From JBFMGD01 sp040751775 (lineage in GTDB: Bacteria; Bacillota; Dethiobacteria; DTU022), in assembly GCA_040751775.1 (NCBI GenBank), contig JBFMGD010000008.1:1-64000 (forward strand): 64,000 nt of DNA, read 5' to 3'. Numbering within the stretch: position 1 is the stretch's first letter; every line of letters starts with the position of its first letter. Under the pieces are notes generated by a model, which did not search any database, was not told where the DNA came from, and saw only the letters and a list, made by a program, of their open reading frames with translations. This document shows, piece after piece, positions 31,316 to 40,480 of the stretch. The translations under genes and the position numbers were made by a program.

Positions 31316-32242
31316 ATGAACAAAAAGAAAATCCTTATTCTCGGTGTGGCCGGTATGCTGGGTCACGCATTGTTTGTCTATCTTTCCAAGCTAGATAATT
31401 TGGATGTTTATGGAACCGCCAGAAATATAACCGGACTTTCAGGGTTATTTGGATCTGAGCTGATGAAAAAAATACAGGACAATGTGAATGCACATAATTT
31501 TGATTCAATTGTTCATATGATCGCCGAAACTAAGCCGGATCTGGTCATTAACTGCATTGGTATGATCAAGCAAGTGCCCGCGGCTCGCGATAATATTGAG
31601 ACAATTTCAATGAATGCGCTTTTACCGCATCGGATTGCCAGGATTTGCGGCATTTCCGGGTCACGGTTGTTACAGATAAGCACTGATTGCGTGTTTGATG
31701 GTGTAACAGGATCCTACCATGAGAGCGACACTCCCAACCCTACGGATCTCTATGGAAGAACGAAACTATTGGGTGAATTAAATGACGCGCATTGTCTCAC
31801 CCTGCGCACATCGATCATCGGTCATGAACTTAAGGATAAACATGGACTGATCGAATGGTTCCTTGGACAACAAAGCAGGGTTCGCGGGTTTACAAATGCC
31901 ATTTATTCCGGGTTCCCAACAGTTGAAATAGCGTGGATTATCGGTAAATATGTGATCCCGAACCCAAAATTGACCGGACTTTATCATCTATCTGCAGATG
32001 CAATTTCAAAATATGATCTGCTCAGATTAGTTGCCGTTCAGTATAACAAACAAATTGAAATCGAACCTTGCAACGATTTTCATCTGGATCGGTCACTTGA
32101 TTCTACCTTGTTCCGGCAGGTTACCGGTTATAGCTCCCCTCCATGGCCTGAACTCGTCTCTAAAATGTACCAAGATTATATGACAGCGCCACACTATCAA
32201 AAAACCAGTTATTGGAAGAGGAACAAAGAAGTTGCTATTTGA
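31316..32242 (+). CDS. RmlD-like SDR reductase (WbvR-like) of a UDP-N-acetyl-L-hexosamine pathway
   Basis: A 308-residue extended SDR with NAD(P)-binding LGVAGMLGHALFVYLS (residues 8-23), a catalytic region QISTDCVFDG near residue 120, and YxxxK as YGRTK near residue 143. The fold is RmlD/dTDP-4-dehydrorhamnose-reductase-like. It is followed by a CapE/WbjB-like dehydratase and a CapG/WbjD-like 2-epimerase, which points to reduction of the UDP-4-keto-L-sugar. CapF, the reductase of the L-FucNAc route, carries an extra C-terminal cupin domain and is about 370 residues long. This one lacks it, so it fits better the WbvR-type reductase of the UDP-L-QuiNAc route. The 206-nt spacer upstream contains TTGGTTTAATTAACCAA, a possible operator. 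Confidence 0.82.
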   Translation: MNKKKILILGVAGMLGHALFVYLSKLDNLDVYGTARNITGLSGLFGSELMKKIQDNVNAHNFDSIVHMIAETKPDLVINCIGMIKQVPAARDNIETISMNALLPHRIARICGISGSRLLQISTDCVFDGVTGSYHESDTPNPTDLYGRTKLLGELNDAHCLTLRTSIIGHELKDKHGLIEWFLGQQSRVRGFTNAIYSGFPTVEIAWIIGKYVIPNPKLTGLYHLSADAISKYDLLRLVAVQYNKQIEIEPCNDFHLDRSLDSTLFRQVTGYSSPPWPELVSKMYQDYMTAPHYQKTSYWKRNKEVAI

Positions 32243-33290
32243 GAATAAAGTAATCGTCATTACGGGAGGAACCGGGTCTTTAGGGAAGGTGCTGACCCGC
32301 CGTTTACTGTTAAATGAATATGGATGTCCCAAAAAGATCATTATTTTCTCCAGGGACGAAGCAAAACAGCATTTTATGCGTATCGAGTACGAAAAAAGTA
32401 AGAAAGCCACGGACGAAGTAATTTACCGCAATTTTGAGCGCTTGCTCGAATTCAGGATTGGTGATATCCGCAATTACCACTCTGTCTGTTCGGTACTGAA
32501 AGGGGCGGACATTGTAATCAATGCGGCTGCCCTTAAACAGGTTCCTTCCTGTGAATACTTTACTTATGAAGCCGTGCTGACTAATATTATCGGCGCCCAA
32601 AACATTGTGTCGGCCATAAGTGAAAATAATCTTGAAATAGAAACGGTAATCGGGGTTTCTACCGATAAAGCCTGCAAGCCGGTCAATGTGATGGGAATGT
32701 GCAAGGCTTTGCAAGAACGGGTTTTTATTGCCGCGAATATTACAATCCCGGGAACCCGTTTTATTTGTGTGCGTTACGGTAATGTTCTCGCTTCCCGTGG
32801 CTCCGTAATACCTTTATTTCACGAACAAATATTGCATGGTGGCCCTGTTACCATTACGACAAAAGAGATGACCCGTTTCTTGTTGCCGCTGGAACAGGCT
32901 GTGGATACTATTTTTACCGCGATCAAAACAGCTAATCCCGGTGAGATATATGTTCCCAAGGTTCCTGCGGCAAGAATTGTTGATGTGGCGAAAGGGCTCA
33001 TCAATAACCGTGAAATAGAGATCGTCTATACGGGCATTCGTCCCGGGGAAAAAGTACATGAAATCTTGGTTTCCGATGAAGAAGCCTGGCGAACATTAGT
33101 ATATGGAGAATATTACATTATCACATCGATGCTTCCGGAACTGGCCAAGAAAGAATCAGGTTTACAGGCTTTAAACAAAGAATACAGTTCAGAAAATTCT
33201 TTAATGACATTTGAGGAGACCGTGCATCTTTTAGAGAAGCATCACTTGATGATCGGTCAGGAGATCAAAGAAGAGGAGTTCTTGTCATGA
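32232..33290 (+). CDS. CapE/WbjB-like UDP-GlcNAc 4,6-dehydratase/5-epimerase
   Basis: A 352-residue polysaccharide-biosynthesis SDR of the FlaA1/CapE class, with Rossmann motif ITGGTGSLGKVLTRRLL (residues 10-26) and VSTDKACKPVNVMGMCKALQE near residue 145. In this class the usual SDR Tyr is replaced by Met in MGxxK, with the STDK motif retained, exactly as seen. IRPGEKVHEILVSDEE near residue 270 is another family signature. It converts UDP-GlcNAc to a UDP-4-keto-6-deoxy-L-hexosamine. The start TTG 32232 lies 11 bp inside the preceding gene with AAGAGGAA upstream, so the genes are translationally coupled. It overlaps the next gene by 4 bp. Confidence 0.88.
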   Translation: MLFENKVIVITGGTGSLGKVLTRRLLLNEYGCPKKIIIFSRDEAKQHFMRIEYEKSKKATDEVIYRNFERLLEFRIGDIRNYHSVCSVLKGADIVINAAALKQVPSCEYFTYEAVLTNIIGAQNIVSAISENNLEIETVIGVSTDKACKPVNVMGMCKALQERVFIAANITIPGTRFICVRYGNVLASRGSVIPLFHEQILHGGPVTITTKEMTRFLLPLEQAVDTIFTAIKTANPGEIYVPKVPAARIVDVAKGLINNREIEIVYTGIRPGEKVHEILVSDEEAWRTLVYGEYYIITSMLPELAKKESGLQALNKEYSSENSLMTFEETVHLLEKHHLMIGQEIKEEEFLS

Positions 33291-34372
33291 AGGTGCTGAC
33301 GGTTTTAGGGACCCGCCCGGAAATAATTCGCCTGAGCCGGATCATGCCGGTTCTCGATCGCCTTTGTGACCACGTTGTGGTAAATACCGGCCAGAACTAC
33401 GACCGGAATCTTAATGCCATCTTTTTTGCGGAACTGGGCTTGAGACAACCTGACTATATTTTAGCTTGCCAGTGCAAGAGTCCAATTGAACAGATCTGCA
33501 CAATCCTTGAGGGCTGTGAAAAGGTCATGCTAAAGGAGCAACCGGATCGGCTCTTGATTCTAGGTGACACCAATAGTACCCTGTCGGCCATGGCCGCCAA
33601 AAGAATGGGTATCCCGGTCTTCCATATGGAGGCCGGCAATCGCTGTTACGACGATCGCGTTCCGGAGGAAGTAAACCGCCGCATCGTTGATCACTGTAGC
33701 GATATCTTAATGCCTTATACCGAGCGGAGTAGAGCCAACCTTATTCGGGAAGGGATTGCCGGTCAGCGGATTTATGTAACCGGCAATCCGATTATGGAAG
33801 TTCTGACCTATTATGCCCGGAGGATTGAAGAAAGCCGGGCTTTACATAAACTTGGTTTGGAGACTAAAAAGTTTTTTTTGGTGACCCTGCACCGGGCAGA
33901 GAATGTCGATCTGGAAGAGCGTCTCACTCAATTTATCAAAGCGTTCCAACTCTTGAATGCCGAATATCAAATACCGGTGATTTGCAGTCTTCATCCGAGG
34001 ACGCGATCACAACTCATGAAACGGGGTCAGACGCTGGGTGGTGCAGGGATTCGGACTGTTGAACCTCTGGGATTATTTGATTTTGTGCATCTGGAAAAGA
34101 GCGCTTTTTGTGTTTTAAGTGACAGCGGGACCGTCCAGGAAGAGTGCTGTATTTTGAAAATCCCTAATGTAACGCTGCGGGATGTTACCGAGCGGCCTGA
34201 GACGGTTGAAGTCGGCAGTAATATTGTTGCGGGCTGTGCACCGGAGGCCATCGTAGGGGCTGTAAAAACAGTCCTGGACCGGCCTGGCGATTGGGAACCG
34301 CCTCATGAATATTTGGCCGGGAGTGTCAGTAGCACTGTGGTCAAAATTGTCCTGGGGAATGCTTTGGTTTGA
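33287..34372 (+). CDS. CapG/WbjD-like UDP-N-acetyl-L-hexosamine 2-epimerase
   Basis: A 361-residue GT-B-fold epimerase of the WecB superfamily. It has LTVLGTRPEIIRLSRIMPVL at residues 4-23, GDTNSTLSAM near residue 93, HMEAGNRCYDDRVPEEVNRR at about residues 113-132, and DSGTVQEE near residue 280. The NRCYDDRVPEE version of the epimerase motif is characteristic of CapG/WbjD/FnlC enzymes. Ordinary WecB proteins read LRTG..SPFPEE, as in the second epimerase at 41.4 kb. It should complete UDP-L-FucNAc or UDP-L-QuiNAc synthesis with the two preceding genes. ATGA overlap of 4 bp with the dehydratase gene. Confidence 0.87.
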   Translation: MKVLTVLGTRPEIIRLSRIMPVLDRLCDHVVVNTGQNYDRNLNAIFFAELGLRQPDYILACQCKSPIEQICTILEGCEKVMLKEQPDRLLILGDTNSTLSAMAAKRMGIPVFHMEAGNRCYDDRVPEEVNRRIVDHCSDILMPYTERSRANLIREGIAGQRIYVTGNPIMEVLTYYARRIEESRALHKLGLETKKFFLVTLHRAENVDLEERLTQFIKAFQLLNAEYQIPVICSLHPRTRSQLMKRGQTLGGAGIRTVEPLGLFDFVHLEKSAFCVLSDSGTVQEECCILKIPNVTLRDVTERPETVEVGSNIVAGCAPEAIVGAVKTVLDRPGDWEPPHEYLAGSVSSTVVKIVLGNALV

Positions 34373-34413
34373 GATCTTAGTGGTTGCGGAAGTAAAAAGA
34401 AGGGGATGGTTTT

Positions 34414-35250
34414 GTGCAGAAGCAGCCGCAGAATCAAAATAGGCCGTTTATTTTTGCGGGAAAGTATGATTTATCTTACCTCGTTTTCCCCGATTCCGCC
34501 ATAGACCAGGATGTGGTGAGAGAGGGCGTTTACAGTGACTGGACAATACAGCTGCTGAGCCAGTTCCTGCCGGAAAACAGCATTATCCTGGATATTGGAG
34601 CAAATATCGGGGGGCTTGCGCTACCGCTAGCTAAAATGGTAGCTCCTCAGGGCGTTGTTTATGCTTTTGAGCCGGACTTCCAGAATGTAAGCCAACTGCA
34701 GATCAATAAGGAGCTGAATCAACTGGACAATGTCGTGGTCCTGCCATTGGTTCTGCAGGATGATGCCCAGGTCGCAATGGTTTCCCTGTATATCAGGCGA
34801 TCCACCGATCAAGAGGGGTTGGTAAATCGGGGGTTGTCAACCATTTTATGGATGCCGACCGATTATGTCCGAAAGGAAAGAGCCTTCTCCTCGACCATAG
34901 ATGCCCAGGTCTGGGAACAACGGATCACGAAAGTTGATCTGATCAAGATCGATGTCGAGGGAGCCGAATTGAATGTCCTGCAGGGCGGTCACCGGACAAT
35001 TGCCGGGCACCACCCGATCATCCTTTATGAGTTTTCCTCGGTCATTGATCATATGGCCAGCACTAACAACAGCGCTCAGGCTTATTATTATCTGAAAGAG
35101 ATGGGATACAGGCAGTATGAAATGGCGAAGGGCTGGCTCCTGACAGAGATAAATAAACTTGACCGGGACTTCCCGTTAGTAAATATTCTCTGTTTTCATG
35201 AATCCAATTTACCGGAATCCTTGAAAACACATCGACTGAAGGGCGGATAA
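34414..35250 (+). CDS. FkbM-family SAM-dependent methyltransferase
   Basis: A 278-residue cytoplasmic enzyme. SAM motif I ILDIGANIGGLALPLAKM lies near residue 50, followed by the acidic strand end VYAFEPDFQNV. IKIDVEGAELNVLQGG (residues 170-186) is the hallmark of FkbM O-methyltransferases. These methylate sugar hydroxyls in glycans and secondary metabolites. GTG 34414 follows AAGGGGATG. It sits between nucleotide-sugar genes and transferases of the same strand, 4 nt before the next gene, so a glycan O-methyl group is the natural product. Confidence 0.88.
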   Translation: MQKQPQNQNRPFIFAGKYDLSYLVFPDSAIDQDVVREGVYSDWTIQLLSQFLPENSIILDIGANIGGLALPLAKMVAPQGVVYAFEPDFQNVSQLQINKELNQLDNVVVLPLVLQDDAQVAMVSLYIRRSTDQEGLVNRGLSTILWMPTDYVRKERAFSSTIDAQVWEQRITKVDLIKIDVEGAELNVLQGGHRTIAGHHPIILYEFSSVIDHMASTNNSAQAYYYLKEMGYRQYEMAKGWLLTEINKLDRDFPLVNILCFHESNLPESLKTHRLKGG

Positions 35251-35254
35251 GTGT

Positions 35255-36019
35255 ATGAACTGCAAGGTATCAATTTTAATTACGACATTTCAGAGACCGC
35301 ACTTATTAAAGTGGGGGCTGTATTCTTTGGCCAGACAATACATTCCGTTTACATTTGAAACCCTGGTGATCAATGACGGAGTTAATGATGAAACTGAAGA
35401 AATATGTCATAAATATCTGCGAAAGCTCAATTTAAAATATCTATTTTCCGGGCAAAGAAATTTAAATGGCGCAATTGAGTGGCGAGTCCCCGGTTTTGCT
35501 TTTAATATCGGGGCAAAACAGTCTTTAGGAAAAGTCTTGATTTTGAGCTGCGCCGAAATGTTTCATCTAAATGACACTGTTTCAAAACTGGCTTATCCCG
35601 TATTGAAAAACCCGAACTTACTGGGCATACCCGTTGGCAAATCCGACCGGGACGGTATTTTCCTTAACCATCTTAATGAGCACAACGGCCGCTTTACCCC
35701 CGCCTTATTTGAGCAACTGCCGGCATTGGACGTCCGGCTTCCCTATTTGCTGTCTGTAAGCCGTAGCCAATATAATGCCATCGGGGGATATGATGAGGAC
35801 TTCACCGGGGTAGCGGCTGAGGACAGCGATCTTGTTGACAGGCTGCGGCTAAACGGATGCGGCTATTTTCAAACCAAAGCGGAAACCGTCCATTTATACC
35901 ACCCGCGTCATTTGGGCGGCACGGAGCACCATCCGGCCGTGCAGTATAACCGAAATCTTTATTATACCAGACAAGGCCGGATAGTTAGGAACGAAAAGAG
36001 GGAATGGGGTAAGCTATGA
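35255..36019 (+). CDS. GT2-type glycosyltransferase, single module 'X'
   Basis: A 254-residue GT-A-fold protein: VSILITTFQRPHLLKWGLYS at residues 5-24, VINDGVNDETEE near residue 40, a central acidic CAEMFHLND, and the C-terminal GGYDEDFTGVAAEDSDLVDRL (residues 178-198), which resembles the galactosyltransferase-type GGxDEDF acceptor motif. The same module, with clear similarity also at DNA level, forms the C-terminal half of the gene at 38852-40456. It starts 4 nt after the FkbM gene and overlaps the next gene by 4 bp. Specificity is unknown. Confidence 0.85.
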   Translation: MNCKVSILITTFQRPHLLKWGLYSLARQYIPFTFETLVINDGVNDETEEICHKYLRKLNLKYLFSGQRNLNGAIEWRVPGFAFNIGAKQSLGKVLILSCAEMFHLNDTVSKLAYPVLKNPNLLGIPVGKSDRDGIFLNHLNEHNGRFTPALFEQLPALDVRLPYLLSVSRSQYNAIGGYDEDFTGVAAEDSDLVDRLRLNGCGYFQTKAETVHLYHPRHLGGTEHHPAVQYNRNLYYTRQGRIVRNEKREWGKL

Positions 36020-38862
36020 AATGGCATTTAAGGAGAATACCCCGCGTCGTTCATTTTTACTGGGGTAATGATACGATTTCATTTTTGAGATACCTCTCTG
36101 TTTTCTCGTTTAGACTGTATAACCCGGATTGGATCATCAAGCTGTACTACCCCAAAACAAAGTTCCGGGGTGCAAAAACCTGGGCCACGCGAGAGCGCTA
36201 CGGCAAATTCAAAGGGAAAAACTATATCGATAAACTCTTTGGCCTGGATGTAGAAAAGATCGAAGTTGATTTTGGGGAAATCGGGTTCGCCAGTGACGTA
36301 CCTGAAAATTACAAGGCCGATTTTTTACGATGGAGAATTTTATCCTTTGAGGGGGGTCTATGGTCCGATATTGATATTATCTATTTTAAACCGGTGGCAG
36401 ACCTGTATTTCAATCAAGAGGTGAATAAAGATACAGAGCTGTGTGTCTGTATAAACGAATATCAAAACAATTCCGTCGGTTTTTTATTGGCGGCGCCGGG
36501 AAACGGATTGTGTAAATTTGTTCATGCGCAATCTTTTACAAGGTTAAACCTCCAGGATTATCAAAGCATGGGGCCGCTCATCCTTGATGCCTATTTCCCA
36601 ACTGTCGCTTCCATTAAGGAAAAATTCCCCGCATTGAACGTATTTAACTTTAAAATGGCAGTGGTCTACCCGGTTCATGACGATCCGCCGCGTAATTGGT
36701 GGGCTTCTTCAATTTTTCAGGGCAGCGATCTATCCCGGATTACAGATGATACGATCGGACTACACTGGTACGCCGGGCACCCTGACGCGGACGAATGGGA
36801 AGATAAATTAACAGAAAACAATTTTCACAAGTTTGATAATGTCCTGGTAAAGGTTATCGGAGAGGTAATGAGGGAGGAGGATCGGAAAAAGTACTCTATC
36901 GTCTGCACTTGTAAAATATTCAATGAGCTGCGCAAGGGCAATTTGGAGCGCTTTGTGCGGCACATCAAGCCGTTGGTGGATGCCCTGGTGGTCTATGACG
37001 ACGGCAGTACCGACGGGAGTTTTGAATATATGCTGCAACACACCCCCTATGTCATCCGCGGCAGTAAAAATGATTTCCTGCATGAGCGGGTCCATAGGCA
37101 GATGCTGCTCGATCAGGCGCTTGCACTCTCACCCGATTTTATTCTGTGGCTTGACGCGGATGAAGTGCTGACGGCCAACGCCGCTGAAAAATTACAGGAA
37201 CTCTGTGCCTACTGTGATCAGAACCGTATCGACGGCCTTAAATTACACGAACTGAATATTTGGCGCAGCCGGACCTGGCGGAGAATTGACAGCCTCTTTA
37301 ATGATGGGTGGTTCACCCGCCTGTGGCGGGTTGCTCCCGGTATGATTTATGAGAATATCCATAACCCGGGGCTTCATCAATCGCAATGTCCTTCGACAAT
37401 ACGCGTTATCGAGCCAACGCATGAAATCAAGGTGCTGCATTACGGTTTTTCTTCCAGGAAGAACCTGGCCTACAAATACCTGGTCTACCGCTCTCACGGT
37501 CAGCGCGGTTATGAAATGCTTGACCGGTTAATCAGTGAAGAACAGCTCGTATTGGAAAAGGTGCCGCGGGATTTTTTTCCGGCGGAACTGTGGGCCGATG
37601 AAGAGCCTCCCCAACCGCTACCCTTTTTGGAATCGCTGCGTTTCGTGGAAGAACACCGGGAAGAGGTGTTTGGCCCGAAATTCTCGATCATCTGTCCCAT
37701 AGCTAAAAGTATCGACTGGTTAAAGTTTATCTATGAACAGATATTTAAATATACCGATATGACCGACAAGGAGTTTTTCTTTGTCGCCGGCGATGCCAAT
37801 GAAGCTGTTCTGGCATACCTGCGTGACCGCTATATCCCGCATTGTATTTTGAAAAACAAGCCTTTGCCGGAAACCGCGCCTACCGGCGGCAACGTTTACC
37901 GGGCTTATAACTATGGCGGCAGTAAAGCAAGAGGGGATTTCCTTGTTTTGATCCATTCCGATATGGCCTTTGCTCCCGGCTGGTTTGATCATCTGATTAA
38001 GGCTTATGATGGCGCCAACTGGATCTCGTCCCGTGTGATCGAGCCGGGCCGGGCGGTAAGCGGGGGGCACGGGTTGATTAAAGATTTCGGCCGCGATCTC
38101 CGTTCGTATCAAGAGCCGGCATTCCTACGCTATGTCTCGGAGACAGCCCTGCCGAAAATCGAAAACAGGGGCGAGTTTATACCGCTTTTGATCCGAAAAG
38201 ATCATTTTAACCTGGTCGGCGGTTATCCCGAGGGAGATATCGTTCCGGGCAGCGACATCTTTCAGCCGGTTATGGCCCAAAAAGGAGAACCGTCCATTAC
38301 CGGTTACGCGGTGTTGCAGCTGAGGCTGGCCGCAAAGGGGATCAGGCACCAAACCGCCTTTGACAGCCTGATCTACCATTTCCATGGCGGCGAAGCAAAA
38401 GAGCCCGAATCGGCGGAAATCCTTCCGGAGAAAACCAGGATCGCCCTATGCAATGTTGCTCTACCCGGGTCCCTGCCTGCCTCTGTTCAGGTTGACCCGG
38501 GCGTTGCCGGGGGCAATGAGGATTATGCCGGAGCGGCGCGTGAATATATTGACCGGAACCACCCGGAGACCACCGTGATCATTCAGGATGCGACTTCTTC
38601 TGAAATCGTTGATCCGTCACGCTATACCATCGCCTTATTAAAGGATAACCTGCGCCCCGCAGGATGCCCGCCGGAACGGCAGGAGAACAATTTACGGCTG
38701 GCCCGCAAACTGGTTGCCCACTCACTCGCCACCGCCCGGTCTTATCCCGAATATGATTTTGAGATTATTCCGGAAGACGCTTCCATCGATCAGTGGATAG
38801 GGCTGCTTACCAGGGTTATCCAGGAGATCAAGATGAGGAAAGGAGAGAAAAATGGTGGATAA
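36016..38862 (+). CDS. Large multi-domain glycosyltransferase (GT32-like + GT2-like + module 'Y')
   Basis: A 948-residue cytoplasmic protein with at least three transferase-like domains. Residues 1-285 are GT32-like (sugar-binding DXD family): PRVVHFYWGND, then YKADFLRWRILSFEGGLW and SDIDIIYFKP. Residues 290-540 are GT2-like: VVYDDGSTDGSFEYM and ILWLDADEVLT. Residues 555-795 are a module shared with the next gene: FSIICPIAKSIDWLKFIYEQ, then VLIHSDMAFAPGWFDHLIKA and GGYPEGD. Residues 800-948 (YTIALLKDNLR, then FEIIPEDASIDQW) look like an amputated GT4 N-terminal lobe. It overlaps its neighbours by 4 and 11 bp. Multi-transferase fusions of this sort usually build several linkages of one oligosaccharide. 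Confidence 0.85.
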   Translation: MKWHLRRIPRVVHFYWGNDTISFLRYLSVFSFRLYNPDWIIKLYYPKTKFRGAKTWATRERYGKFKGKNYIDKLFGLDVEKIEVDFGEIGFASDVPENYKADFLRWRILSFEGGLWSDIDIIYFKPVADLYFNQEVNKDTELCVCINEYQNNSVGFLLAAPGNGLCKFVHAQSFTRLNLQDYQSMGPLILDAYFPTVASIKEKFPALNVFNFKMAVVYPVHDDPPRNWWASSIFQGSDLSRITDDTIGLHWYAGHPDADEWEDKLTENNFHKFDNVLVKVIGEVMREEDRKKYSIVCTCKIFNELRKGNLERFVRHIKPLVDALVVYDDGSTDGSFEYMLQHTPYVIRGSKNDFLHERVHRQMLLDQALALSPDFILWLDADEVLTANAAEKLQELCAYCDQNRIDGLKLHELNIWRSRTWRRIDSLFNDGWFTRLWRVAPGMIYENIHNPGLHQSQCPSTIRVIEPTHEIKVLHYGFSSRKNLAYKYLVYRSHGQRGYEMLDRLISEEQLVLEKVPRDFFPAELWADEEPPQPLPFLESLRFVEEHREEVFGPKFSIICPIAKSIDWLKFIYEQIFKYTDMTDKEFFFVAGDANEAVLAYLRDRYIPHCILKNKPLPETAPTGGNVYRAYNYGGSKARGDFLVLIHSDMAFAPGWFDHLIKAYDGANWISSRVIEPGRAVSGGHGLIKDFGRDLRSYQEPAFLRYVSETALPKIENRGEFIPLLIRKDHFNLVGGYPEGDIVPGSDIFQPVMAQKGEPSITGYAVLQLRLAAKGIRHQTAFDSLIYHFHGGEAKEPESAEILPEKTRIALCNVALPGSLPASVQVDPGVAGGNEDYAGAAREYIDRNHPETTVIIQDATSSEIVDPSRYTIALLKDNLRPAGCPPERQENNLRLARKLVAHSLATARSYPEYDFEIIPEDASIDQWIGLLTRVIQEIKMRKGEKNGG

Positions 38863-40456
38863 TCCCGGTATTTCGATCATCTGTCCGATCGACAAAAGTG
38901 TTGCGCTGCTAAAGTTTGTCTATAAACAGGTATTAAAATATACCGATTTGGCGGACAAAGAATTTTTTTTTGTCGTCACCGGCGCCGGTGACGCCGTCCT
39001 GACTTACCTGCGGGATCACTATATTCCTCACTATGTCATGGAAAAAACACCCGAACAGAAAACAGAATGGTATATCAACAGTGTTTACCGCGCCTATAAT
39101 TTTGGAGCGCGTAAAGCACGGGGAAATTTTTTTCTTTTCATCCATTCCGATATGGCTTTTAATCCGGGCTGGTTGGACAATTTGCTTAAAGCATATAACG
39201 GCGCCAACTGTATCACACCCCGCTTAGTTGAATCGGGAAAGCTGCCCAGCGGGCAGTACGCCATTGCCAAAGATTTCGGCCGCCATCCAAGTTTGTTCAG
39301 GAAGTATGATTTTCTGCAATATGTGCCGGAGATTGCTTTACCCGAAGTGGCGGAGGGAGGGTCGTATATACCGCTCCTGATTCGCCAAGAACATTTTGAT
39401 CTGGCCGGCGGTTATCCCGAAGGCAATCCTCTTTCCGGTAGTGACCTTTTTCAACCGGTGATTGCCCGCGAGGGTGAGCCGTACCATGTCGGTTACGAGG
39501 TTTTCAGGCGAAAACTGGCCCTGCAGGGGATCACGCATCAAACCGTTTTCAGCAGTGTCGTTTATCATTTTCAGCGCGGGGAGACGGATGAGCCGGAAAC
39601 CACACAAACCCCATCCGGTAAAAAAAAGGCTTTAAATAATCTTATTGCGGTTGGAATAAACAAGTATCTCGGTAGAAATACAGCGCGGAAAAGGAATTGC
39701 CAAGTATCAATTTTGATCTCCACCTTTCAACGGCCGCATTTGTTAAAGTGGGGGCTGTATTCGTTGGCCAAACAGGATATTCCGCTTAAATTTGAAACGA
39801 TCGTGATCAACGACGGCGTGGATGACGAAACCGAAGCAATATGTGAAGAATACCGGGAAAAACTTAATTTAACCTACTTGTTTACAGGGCAAAGGAACCT
39901 TGACGGTGCGATCAAGTGGAGGGTGCCGGGGTTTTCTTTAAATATCGGAGCGAAACAGTCAACAGGAAAATTCCTGGTGATCGCCTGTTCGGAGATGTTT
40001 CACTTGAACGACACGATCGTCAAGTTAATCAACCCTTTGCGGAAAAATCCCGACTTTCTGGGCATACCCGTCGGGAAGGATGATACGGACGGCTCTTTTC
40101 TCCGGTATATCCAGGAACACGGCGGGAATTATGACCAGGAGATGTTTGAAAGCTGCGCCGCGTTGAATGTTCAGCTGCCGTTTTTACTGTCGGTGAGCCG
40201 TAAACATTTTTTTGCCATCGGCGGGTATGACGAAGACTTTACCGGGATAGCGTATGACGACAACGACCTGGTCCAGAGATTGCAAATAAATGGGTGCAGT
40301 TATGTACAGACGGAAGCGAAAACCGTGCACTTGTTTCATCCGCGCTGCTGGATCGGCCGGGAGGTAGACCCCGGGTTCCTGTTCAATAAAAACCTTTTTT
40401 TTATGAAAAAAGGGAAAGTGGTCCGGAATATCAACAGAGAGTGGGGTATACGATAA
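38852..40456 (+). CDS. Two-domain glycosyltransferase (module 'Y' + module 'X')
   Basis: A 534-residue protein. Residues 1-250 repeat the third domain of the preceding protein (ISIICPIDKSVALLKFVYKQ, then LFIHSDMAFNPGWLDNLLKA, GGYPEGNPLSGSDLFQPVIA). Residues 285-534 repeat the whole single-module transferase encoded at 35255-36019 (VSILISTFQRPHLLKWGLYS, then GGYDEDFTGIAYDDNDLVQR). It thus joins pieces of two neighbours in a new order. The DNA of the copies is still visibly similar (for example TTAAAGTGGGGGCTGTATTC in both X copies), so the rearrangement may be fairly recent. ATG 38852 overlaps the previous gene by 11 bp and follows AAAGGAGAG. Both modules keep DxD-like motifs. Confidence 0.86.
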   Translation: MVDNPGISIICPIDKSVALLKFVYKQVLKYTDLADKEFFFVVTGAGDAVLTYLRDHYIPHYVMEKTPEQKTEWYINSVYRAYNFGARKARGNFFLFIHSDMAFNPGWLDNLLKAYNGANCITPRLVESGKLPSGQYAIAKDFGRHPSLFRKYDFLQYVPEIALPEVAEGGSYIPLLIRQEHFDLAGGYPEGNPLSGSDLFQPVIAREGEPYHVGYEVFRRKLALQGITHQTVFSSVVYHFQRGETDEPETTQTPSGKKKALNNLIAVGINKYLGRNTARKRNCQVSILISTFQRPHLLKWGLYSLAKQDIPLKFETIVINDGVDDETEAICEEYREKLNLTYLFTGQRNLDGAIKWRVPGFSLNIGAKQSTGKFLVIACSEMFHLNDTIVKLINPLRKNPDFLGIPVGKDDTDGSFLRYIQEHGGNYDQEMFESCAALNVQLPFLLSVSRKHFFAIGGYDEDFTGIAYDDNDLVQRLQINGCSYVQTEAKTVHLFHPRCWIGREVDPGFLFNKNLFFMKKGKVVRNINREWGIR

Positions 40457-40480
40457 TGCTGTCAGTTAAAGAGGGCCGGG

